Origin: Wolfiporia cocos
Taxonomy: Eukaryota > Basidiomycota > Agaricomycetes > Polyporales > Phaeolaceae
Length of the DNA: 64,000 bases
Assembly: GCA_029448655.1 (NCBI GenBank)
Contig: JACCLO010000003.1
Location: forward strand, 1 to 64,000
Reading direction: 5' to 3'
The notes under the pieces are model-generated. The model was given only the letters and a program-made list of their open reading frames with translations, searched no databases and was not told the DNA's origin. Shown here in pieces: positions 55,826-64,000 of this stretch. A program made the translations under genes and the position numbers. The stretch's first letter is position 1, and each line of letters opens with the position of its first letter.

Positions 55826-56299
55826 TCAGCACAGTGCGACCACGGATTGAACAAACAGTGTACCGGCGCTGTGCGAAGGTTCCCAGACATGGCCCTGGGG
55901 TAAATTTTGCAACACAGTAGATGGTGGCTCTACCAGAGCAGAGACTTCCAGCAAAGGCTGACAGGCGAAGATCCAATCCAAGCCAAGGACCACATCAAAG
56001 CGAGGCAAATACGACATAGGCATAGGAAAGGTTGAGACATATTGACCACAAATGGTGGGCACAGAAACGGGTCCAGATGCTTGAGAAGCAGCCAATCCTG
56101 CATGGACAGAGATTGTTCTTGGGATGTTGTACCGGTCCGCGAATCGAGACGAAATGCAAGAAAACGCGGTGCAAGAGTCGACCAAAAGGTCGGCGGGAAT
56201 ACCAGCGTAGCTTCCTGTGACGGAGAGTCGAGGCATGATGCATGATGCACGAAGTTCTAAGCGCTGTGGCCAGGAAAAAGTAGCGTCCTTGGATCCCAT
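55826..56299 (-). CDS. Retropepsin-like aspartyl protease domain protein
   Basis: 157 codons from the ATG at 56299. PRLSVTGSYAGIPADLLVDSCTAFSCISSRFA is cut here as: a beta-strand lead-in, then LLVDSC where retropepsins have D-S/T-G, then SCISSRFA; further on FDVVLGLDWI is the ILGxDWL-type motif. It could be a domesticated or leftover protease of a gypsy-like element; no RT follows within the frame. Cys in place of Gly after the catalytic Asp-Ser makes activity doubtful. A solo LTR inserted directly at the start codon (56302-56672), its CATGT duplication overlapping the ATG, so the original promoter is now 371 bp further away. Confidence 0.55.
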   Translation of the reverse strand: MGSKDATFSWPQRLELRASCIMPRLSVTGSYAGIPADLLVDSCTAFSCISSRFADRYNIPRTISVHAGLAASQASGPVSVPTICGQYVSTFPMPMSYLPRFDVVLGLDWIFACQPLLEVSALVEPPSTVLQNLPQGHVWEPSHSAGTLFVQSVVALC

Positions 56300-56301
56300 G
56301 T

Positions 56302-56672
56302 TGACACAAGCGCTATCTCAAGCAACTACTCAGGGGAATATTACTCGCGTGGAAGCATATTCCTAGTCTGAGGCTACTCAAGGCAACAAAGGCCAAGACG
56401 AGTCTGGGGTGCTCCCTGCTCGTCTGGCTGGTATATATGCTCGTAGGCTGTTTGTACATGTTTGGCTACTGTACAGTATTACGTAAGCTGATAGACCGTT
56501 TAGAGTATGGTAAACCCTATCGTAGGTGTAGAGCCACAACAAGGGTGTCCGGGGTCTGTGTAAGCACGTGTGGGGTGTTCGGGGTCCTTGCACGTGATGC
56601 ATAGGCGGGCGCTTAGATAAGATAAGGGTTGTCCCTAGTCGCAAGCTAGTTGGAGAAAATCGGCTTGTGACA
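56302..56672 (-). mobile_element. Short solo LTR at a start codon, TSD CATGT
   Basis: 371 bp, flanked by CATGT at 56297-56301 and 56673-56677; minus-sense TGTCACAAGCCG to GCGCTTGTGTCA. TATATA near 56434 on the minus strand, then palindrome AGACGAG/CTCGTCT (56396-56402, 56419-56425). Confidence 0.87.
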
Positions 56673-56971
56673 CATGTGACGTGAAATGCGTAAACGGATA
56701 AGGGAACGCTCTCCCACACTTTGCTGAGAGATTGCAATGCTCTTGAAACGAAATTCAGGCGCGCGCAAAAAGTGTAAGATAGACCCAAGTCATACTCAAC
56801 CAGGGGGTGTCACACCGTGACATCCACGTGCCGCAGACTAATCCGGCATGATCAGGACTTGTCTATTACATGATATGTAAATTACAAAAACAGAGTACAC
56901 GTGCTGTCCTGGGCATGAAAGGATTCAATCTATGTTACATTGTCTAGCTTGGCCGAGACACCTTCTGGGGT

Positions 56972-57873
56972 TGTCACAGATTTATCTGGGGCTTACAGCA
57001 TTTTTCCTATGATTATAGCAATTTACCTGGGATTTATACGTCTAACTACAAGTCGTCTACGCCACTCACGCTTACGCTCACGCCTCGCTAACGCTAAGTG
57101 TAACCCTTGGCTCACGCTAAGCTAACGCTTGGCTAACGCCAAACCACATGGTCTCGCCCGACAGAGCAAGACCAGCCACATCATAAGATCTTAGATCATA
57201 ATGATAGGCCGAGCGCGGCACGCTCGCATAATAATGTCCACAACACCAAACATCGCCACCAAGCAATGTTCTATTAGGTCGGCCTCCTCGGCTTCCCACC
57301 GTCATAAGATCCTTGATCATAATGACACTTCAGGCGCGGCACGCCTTCGCATAATTATGTCAACACGACCATACAGCATAATATTAGCAACAAGGCAATA
57401 TCGCTGTTGGTCCGGCCTTATCGGCCATCAATACCCGGGCTGTGCCCGTGTTTGTCCAAGATAATAATAAACCTCCTCTCTTACTATTGGTGCGGCCATT
57501 ACCGGCCCACACGGCCATTGTAGATAGGATCATAAAAACATAGATAAGATAAGCTTCGCCCATTGGCAAAGCCGCATAACCCGGAAAGGTAGTACTATAC
57601 AGTATCACATGACCTCTCCGCATACATGTATTTAAGTAGGAGCCAAGCGCTCCATACTTCAGTTCTATTCTATCGTCGTTACCACGAATGCCCACACGTG
57701 GAGTACCATAGGTACTCCCAGTGGACTACCATTGGTAGTCCCAAGCTTCGTCTGGTTTGCGGCTGCGCTACTATTCCACTAGCAACTGCTGCACTGGGTC
57801 CGTCTTCCTCGTCTAGTCGCCCTAGTACCTCAGGATAGCGACTAGGTGAGTCCCACAGGATAGATCTGTGTCA
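56972..57873 (+). mobile_element. Solo LTR, family C, TSD GGGGT
   Basis: 902 bp, TGTCACAGATTTATCTGG to TAGATCTGTGTCA, flanked by GGGGT at 56967-56971 and 57874-57878. ATGTATTTAA near 57628, palindrome GGAGC/GCTCC (57639-57643, 57649-57653), start region AGTTCTATTC (57661-57670), GTGAGT (57846-57851). Confidence 0.92.
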
Positions 57874-58923
57874 GGGGTCACTCTACGACCATGGTCGCCG
57901 CCCAAGCTGCTTGGGAGCCAGAGAGTCCCTTGCAGTATGCATCCATAAACATCTGCAAACGCATATAGAATTTATGTAAATGTCAACAATTAACTCACAA
58001 TATAACGAGGCAGTATATCATACCTTTGAATGTTCACTTTGTGGATTGTATGCTCTTAGCAATGGTCTCTCGAGACTACATGTTGGAAGACACAATCTGT
58101 ATGTCTGGGCATATATTCAATGGATAATGTCATCCTCCTAAATTGTGCGATGCTGACTAATTCAACGGGTCGGCCACATAAATAGCCACATAAGAAGGGA
58201 CTGATGCACTTTATCAAAAATCGAAAACCTCAACCTTTGTGTTTGCAAGAGATCTCAGGTTTTAGATTTTACTCAAATGGTCTTTGACCATTGTTATGTC
58301 AAATGCAAGTTGCCCACTCTGTCAAACTTGCCTCGGCGTGACAGATTTTGGTCATGTGACGTGATTGAGTATGACTTGGGTCTATCTTATGTTCATTTGA
58401 CAAAAACCAAACGACAAGAACCCACTACTGACGTAGCGGGAATAATTGTAACTCATTAAAACGCTCCATAGCAATTGCGGCTTGCAGGTTGCAATCTGAC
58501 CCCGCCTTCAGCAATCACCTGACCTCGATTGGAAGCGCCGCGCACGACTTGCTTACAATTGATTGTATTTAGTTGCAATTTATATTGATTACGTGTTCAT
58601 TGCAACGCGCGCTCGGTTTTCACAAATGATGATTTGTCTCAAAACACCCATAACCATACATCGCACGGATTTGGCGACTCAGTAGGTAGAGCCGAAAACG
58701 TAGCGGGCCATGCCGGAATCGGCGCTACAGCCATGTAGACTGTGACTTCCGCGTGACGGCTTTGTGCCGTCGCCAGCGCCTGGGAACGTCACATCCCAGG
58801 AACGTCATATTCCAAACACCAACCCAAACCTCAACTTTGCGTAGAACGTGCAGAGTAGCATAGCACACTCAACCCGAATCGCATCCACCACAACGCAAGC
58901 GTCTCCGTTACCCCTCCGTCATC
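57874..58923. other. Intergenic region upstream of the kinase-like gene
   Basis: No gene recognised. A block AAGAACCCACTAC near 58419 also occurs near 50813, within a different context. The last ~150 bases are C/A-rich with CCAAACACCAACCCAAACC, as is common just upstream of fungal start codons. Confidence 0.5.
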
Positions 58924-61043
58924 ATGTCCGGAGAACCTCGTTCGTTTGACGTTCCTATTCTGCTTGCCACTGCCGACAAGTATCGGTATCTGACGAATAC
59001 TTTCTTCGAGTATTTCCCATCCGAACGCGCCCATATATCCGACTTGATTAGTGTTGCCATCGACGAGGTTCGTGGCGAGTCATTTCGCCTCAAAATCCAT
59101 CCAGACAGCGAGATGACCGTGGGGGTATTTGAGGTGCGACAACTTGATTGTGGCCTGGGATATCGTTATCTTCTGTACTGATTTTCCTACAGCTCTTAGA
59201 ATCGCTCGGGCCCGTCCATGGAACCGCACAAGCTATGGAAAAACAATTTGAAATCGTCGATGATGCATACCTGAAGAACAATGCACGCTTTTTCTCCCGT
59301 CGTAAGATGATGAAAAGCTTGACGAAGCCGGAGAATGTGATTGCCGTGCTAAGTGCGTCTGCGAACTCTTTTATCCCTCGCGTATTACAGCATTTCTATT
59401 AGCCATCGTGGCCCGAGCTCCCCCACCATCGCTGTATCATTTACAAGAAGTGAACGAGTCGGATGCACAAATCCGTCAGTCAACTTTATCTCGGATCGCA
59501 GTATTCTCCCCTAAGAACATATACTAGGTCGCGAAAACATTGCTGCAGCCGCTAGATCACGACGGTCTCCCTCGACTGGCGCCACCCTTGCGCAGCGTAT
59601 CGAGACCCAAAAGAGCACCCGTCTGGATGCTCTCTACAACTGCCGGCCTCTCGGACTGACGCCCCCGCCAATCGCTATCTATCATCCAGTGTATGCCAAG
59701 TTCATCCAGATGATGGCCGATCCTCAAGAATTTACTCACGAAGAGCTTGATCGTGCGCAAAATTTTGTCACCCAGGCCGCTGCCTACTACAAAGTTGAAG
59801 ACGAGCGAAAGATTGAAACGTCCGAGATGGGTTTGGCAGTACATCCAAGCATTCTCGTGGCTGCAACACTCTCCTATATTTCCGGTAAACTACAACCAGA
59901 CGGTGTCGTATTCTCTTCGAAGGTGCTTGATGGCTTCCGCACCGTTGTCGCGATCACCGAGGTAAAGGCCGAGATTGGGGAGGGCGGCTGCGATCCAATT
60001 GCCCAGGCTGAGTGCGCTTACGTGGCTATATACTCGTCTGACGAGGTGTGTCGCTCGCAGCGCTGCCCGCTTTAATGCTAATGTGTTGATCCTAGGCTTT
60101 GCCTGTCCGACAAGTGTGTTGCTGTCCCGCATTCCTCATAGGGATAGCTGGCCCGAACATCATCGTCAGCGGCGCTGTGTATGCCGACAACCTAATCGCA
60201 CAGACCCTCACGGACTACATCAGCATCATCCCTCGCCCAGGCCAGAACCGCCGCTCGCCGCTCGATGATGCCGGCTACCGTGTCGCGAGACTCTTTCGCG
60301 CGCTGAAGGAGTGTATCAAAGATCTCGACGAGTACTATTCACAGCTGGTTCAAGCCATTTCTCCCCCAGCGCCTTCGGTCGCTCGCCGTTCTACTCGTGC
60401 TTCCACTGCCAGTGCAGGTGTTCGCTCACTGCACGTGCCCTCTTTCATTGGTCCCCATTTCACCACATACTGCGACAGCGCAGGCAAGAAGGTCGTGCTC
60501 AAGTACAGGGAGCGCCTTGTTCCCTACGTCAACGAGAAGGCGGTATTCGTAGCAGAGGCCGAGAGCGAGTCTGAGATAGCAAAGGTCGTCGTCAAATTCG
60601 CGTACACGTACAATCACAAAGCGCACGAGCTCCTCGCCAGAGCCTCGCCCCCACAGGCCCCGAAGCTTCGGTACTGCGCGCACGAGCCTAGCATCGGGAT
60701 GCAGGTTGTCGTCATGGATTTTGTTGAGGGTAGCGAGGTCGATGGTGCGCTGATGGATCCCACACACATCCAGTCGCTCCGCAGCGCAGTCACGACGTTG
60801 CACCAGGACGGGTTTGTGTTTGGTGACTTGCGTGCTCCGAATGTGTTGATTGTGGGAGACGGGATTGTGCTGGTCGACTTTGACTGGTGCGGGAAGGATG
60901 GTGAAGTGCGGTATCCTAGCGATATTCTCCTGGATGAGCAAACCATAGGTTGGCACCGTGGAGTGAAGCGGGGAGGGCTTATAGAGAAGGAGCATGATGC
61001 GCACCTTTTCCGCGTTCTCACGCATCAAAACTTAAACCCGTGA
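58924..61043 (+). pseudogene. Fungal protein-kinase-like gene, four exons, one frameshift
   Basis: Start ATG at 58924 (ATCATGTCC). Exons: 58924-59133, 59193-59352, 59403-60045, 60096-61043; introns of 59, 50 and 50 nt with GT-AG ends and a TGCTAATG branch-like site in the last. The N-terminal half (SFDVPILLATADKYRYL, SRRKMMKSLTKPENVIAVL, MGLAVHPSILV, GGCDPIAQAECAYVAIYSS) resembles a fungal family I recall as fused to a kinase-like C terminus. The C-terminal half has VVVMDFVEGSEV, then FVFGDLRAPNVLI in place of the HRD catalytic loop and LVDFDWCG in place of DFG, so it belongs to the kinase-like fold, substrate unknown. One base appears missing near 59515 (after IAVFSPK), giving a stop at 59525-59527 unless this is a sequencing error. 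It is the only cellular gene recognised here. Confidence 0.75.
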
Positions 61044-61926
61044 TTATCATGGTGATCCTGCATGTATCGCTGAGTGTTCTGGCCGGCTAATGGAATCACA
61101 CTCAAGTGTATTGAGGATTCACTCATGTATTTGGGACAGTATTTGACTTGTCACCGACAACATGGACAGGGATACAGACAGCCGTCTCTGTGCAGGCTCT
61201 TGGGTGAACACGCGATCGCATGCTCAATAGGGAATATTGAACCGCAGAAGGCGCAAAGCAATTGGGCACTGGCAGCAAGTTGCCAGGTTCTCACATCGTC
61301 TGTGTTGCTATATGGAATATCATTATGATCCTACTATGACTTGATGATGCGAACTATAACGAAATACTTGTGGTCCTTTACGAGACACAACAGAATTATA
61401 TCGATGTACGGTATGAATATAGCGACATGTATCGATGTCAGTATAGAATAGACTGTCATGGACATTTCGGGAGGGAAATTTTCGGGAGGGAAATAACAAT
61501 TATACGGACGTACGTTAGCAGCGAATTTGGAATTCATAACACTTTACCATTGATGTTGAGCTGAATTTAACGATTAGGTGGGAAGCCATGAATTTGGTCA
61601 TGGGTCAGAGTAGCATTCGCGAATATGTGACCGCAGTGAGGGCAAGAAGTTCCTACCGGAGGTACGCTGGAGATGCAAGAGTATTGAATATCCCGTTGAA
61701 CAATGAAGCTGATAGGAGGCTTACTGAGTTGACAGATGGGCGACTAACATGCCATTCTGTGTGAACAATAATCCACATGCATGGCAAGTGAGTGATCTAT
61801 TGAACGACCATCAGGTATGTGTGAACTGTATTTGAACATTCGGACTCACAGAGTGAGGAAATGGCTGGCCCAATCAATGTGTTTCTTGATAGCTGTAGCA
61901 TCGCCTGCATGTCCACATATACCCTG
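61044..61926. other. No recognisable gene
   Basis: AT-rich sequence downstream of the kinase-like gene, with a direct repeat TTTCGGGAGGGAAAT near 61465-61495. ORFs are short and unlike proteins. Confidence 0.5.
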
Positions 61927-62468
61927 TGTTACGGATCGAATATCCGTTCAACGCAAAATAACTAAGTCGAGTTACTCAGCGTATCGAGTAGCGCACTACT
62001 CGTCGGACTCCTCTGAGTCAGAGCGTCGATATACAAGCTGCAGGCTTAATTGCTCAAGCCTTTGAGAACGAGTATAGGATCCTTGAATTCAACAAGGTCG
62101 AGCTGAGGAACTCGACCAGTATTTACATCAGGCTATATACTGCGATTCGTTAATCGGGGTCATAGTGTCTTTGGTACTACTACTATTAAGTCCGTAGGGC
62201 TAACGATATAAGTAATAAAGGAGAAGCGTTGCGGTTGAGCGCAACAAGAGATGAAACATAGAACCACTGTGGTTGGACACAGAATATCAGCTAGAACGAG
62301 ATGCGGACACGGAGAGTGGGCATAGGGTTGTTATACATGAAACAGGGCCTACGGTTGAGCAGAGGCCCCCTAGAAATAGAGCGCTAGGTACAGCGGTTGA
62401 ACGCTAAGTCCTCATACACGGTGAGGTGTCAAATGGAATATCCTAGTGTACCTGGTGGAACTGTAACA
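61927..62468 (-). mobile_element. Solo LTR, family F, TSD CCCTG
   Basis: 542 bp, flanked by CCCTG at 61922-61926 and 62469-62473. It is the inverted relative of 13902-14446, about 48 kb away, with long shared blocks despite clear divergence. Confidence 0.9.
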
Positions 62469-63180
62469 CCCTGTCCGTTAGTATCAATTGGCCAGATACA
62501 AATGAATTGATTAAGGGCATGTTACGGTTATTTCGATTTCTTGAATATCTATAGAACTTGTCACAAACTTTCGCTATGCAGGTTTGTACTCCCTCGCTAT
62601 AGGACGCACGCGCGGCGCTAGGCGTACGCCGTGCCTCTGCGCTGTAGTTACCTCCAGCGTCACTCCCAGTTATTGCAGGTCACCTGGTCGTTAGGTTAGC
62701 GCTGTAGGGTAGCGCGCGCCTCCGGTACTCACACTATGGTCACAGTGTCACAAGAATTCTCCTAGCTTCCCTATATTTCTTACTATTTTTCCGGCAATTC
62801 TACGAATTATCTACGACTTTCTAGACCAATAACTAGCTTATCTGGTTCATAAGTTAACGGTTACATACGTGCCGAATGATGGCCGCGTTATCTCCCGTAA
62901 CGACGGTCTTATCTTATCACTAGTAGTTACCATCAGTCACATGTCTAGTTCCAGCCAATCGGACATTCCGTCCGGAAGCAGTCAGCGTATAAACGTCAGC
63001 GGACCGGGCTTTGGTCACGCCCCGTCTTTGTAATGACAAGAGCGCAAAACGCCATTCGTGCGGCCTACGCCGCCTTTCTATATCCCGGTTTTGATCGGCA
63101 TATGTATTTATCGCATATTACTAAGTACTTAGGTACCTGGGGACTTGTACATACGAATACGGACATTAGTATTATCTAAT

Positions 63181-63254
63181 AAGACTGTTAGGGGTCTTAT
63201 TTATCATGTATATATACTGGACTTGCTGAGCGCTATTGCCTCAGTTCTATTCAT
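63181..63254 (+). promoter_or_regulatory. LTR promoter of copy D
   Basis: AAGAC...GTCTT box enclosing TTAGGGG (63181-63198), TATATA (63209-63214), palindrome CTGAG/CTCAG (63226-63230, 63240-63244), and start/self-primer AGTTCTATTCAT (63243-63254). Confidence 0.7.
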
Positions 63255-63344
63255 TGCATTCATACTACGAGTTAACCACTCAACGTATCCTGCTTAACAC
63301 CTGCTTATCCCTTGCCTAACCAGCAACTACCAAGAACATATCAA

Positions 63345-63350
63345 GTAAGT
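63345..63350 (+). promoter_or_regulatory. Splice-donor consensus at the end of U5
   Basis: CAAGTAAGTGTT, 14 nt before the LTR end, matches the fungal 5' splice-site consensus GTAAGT. It is present in all five LTRs of this family. Confidence 0.5.
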
Positions 63351-63365
63351 GTTATCTTGTGTTAT

Positions 63366-63377
63366 ATGAATAGAACT
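63366..63377 (+). other. Self-complementary primer-binding site of copy D
   Basis: ATGAATAGAACT pairs over all 12 bases with 63243-63254 in the LTR, as in copy B. Confidence 0.8.
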
Positions 63378-64000
63378 CGCTTTCGCCCCCGCCCTCTTTG
63401 AGGGTCTGGGATTTTTCTTCTTAGGGGTTTTCGTCGCCGTCTGCGCACCCCTGCTCGCCGCCAGGCAGCGGGGTATCCTTAGTGGGCTCTGGGGGATCAC
63501 CGCCTTCGGGCAAATAGCCGGACCGTAGGCTTAAGCGGAACCAGGGGACTGGCTGCCAAGCCTTTCCCCACATGTTGGGAATCGATGGCAACGGTGTAAA
63601 CTCTTGACCGGGCCGGAGACGACCTTCTCGCCTATCCCCAGGCGCACAGGGGCCACTCTATTTAGAGTTGGGATGGTGGGCACGAGTTGCCCTGCCTAGA
63701 ACCGCTGCCGATACGGCTTCAGAACGATAGAGTTCTGGCCTTGGCGCCCTCTAAGTCCCTCAGGGCATGGGTTTGGTTTAAACACTGGCAGCCACCCAAC
63801 TGGAGTGAGGCGTGGGCACATGCGGGGTGTAATACCCCAAATCCTGCATTCCCAGGCGTCAAGGGAAGACGACCTGCTGTATCCCCCACCTGGTAGCGTG
63901 AGAGAGACGCAATCCAGTCGCCGACACTAACTCCGGTCGAGGGCGGAGCGCCCATTGACGCCGGAGGATAAGCGCACGACACATCAAGAAGCGACGATAA

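Larger units (their letters stand above)
62746..64000 (+). mobile_element. Chromovirus copy D, 5' LTR and leader, continues past the window
   Basis: A 619-bp 5' LTR (62746-63364), primer site and about 620 nt of leader match copy B almost exactly. The coding part lies beyond 64000. Left flank is CACAG. Confidence 0.93.

Noticed and set aside
59450..59527. Alternative intron to bypass the kinase-like gene frameshift
   Set aside because: It keeps the same frame and soon meets a stop, while the conserved protein continues in a different frame.
1..64000. CRISPR arrays, bacterial operons or ribosome binding sites
   Set aside because: Telomere, introns, TATA boxes and fungal-type elements show eukaryotic DNA; no regularly spaced repeat-spacer array exists.
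1..64000. rRNA or tRNA genes
   Set aside because: No rRNA core sequence or complete tRNA cloverleaf was noticed by eye; tRNAscan-SE would be needed to exclude them.

Overview
This window looks like a chromosome end of a basidiomycete fungus, probably an agaricomycete. It opens at base 1 with about 22 units of CCCCTAA (TTAGGGG on the other strand), followed by a G-poor subtelomeric spacer. The genes it holds have short GT-AG introns of 50-93 nt, and the mobile elements are of fungal type: chromodomain Ty3/gypsy elements, a large DDE transposon and a hAT-like element. The assignment to basidiomycetes is inferred from motifs; no database search was possible.

Layout. 1-600: telomere and G-poor spacer. 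2580-6320: decayed Gag-protease-RT element. 6320-18000: a graveyard of solo and nested LTRs, one 3.27 kb Tc1/mariner/IS630-like transposon (8367-11640, TA target duplication, 36-bp TIRs) and a ~160-bp satellite. 18590-19085: a second copy of the telomere-adjacent type of sequence, possibly a former chromosome end. 19265-22177: a hypothetical ORF and an intron-containing pseudogene interrupted by stops. 23614-27052: a hAT-like element with 8-bp TSD, nested solo LTRs and GC-rich tandem repeats. 27053-50181: three copies of one 619-bp-LTR chromovirus. Copy A (minus, 5'-truncated) and copy C (plus, 5'-truncated) lie head to head, and a complete, apparently intact copy B (33794-43455, minus) sits at their junction. 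51273-53400: 5' end of another LTR element. 54427-57873: more solo LTRs and a lone aspartyl-protease ORF. 58924-61043: the only recognisable cellular gene, a fungal protein-kinase-like gene with one frameshift. 62746-64000: 5' LTR and leader of a fourth chromovirus copy (D) running off the window.

How the intact element seems to work. Copy B has a 619-bp LTR, a ~700-nt leader, an extra coiled-coil ORF0 (271 aa), Gag (745 aa) and Pol (1475 aa: protease, RT, RNase H, integrase, chromodomain, then a complete dUTPase). Its primer-binding site is complementary over 12 nt to the predicted 5' end of its own transcript, so it is probably self-primed like Tf1/sushi elements. Gag stop and Pol start overlap as TGATG, and a GGGTTTT slippery heptamer lies just upstream.

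Main novel observation. Many LTRs of several different families share one regulatory layout: a TTAGGG-containing upstream box (exactly the telomeric TTAGGGG in the chromovirus), a TATA box, then a short palindrome whose sequence differs between families but whose pairing is kept, then the predicted start, and, in most families, a strong 5' splice-site consensus near the end of U5. Target-site duplications read directly from the sequence prove eleven solo LTRs and two transposon insertions; a twelfth solo LTR has an imperfect TSD.
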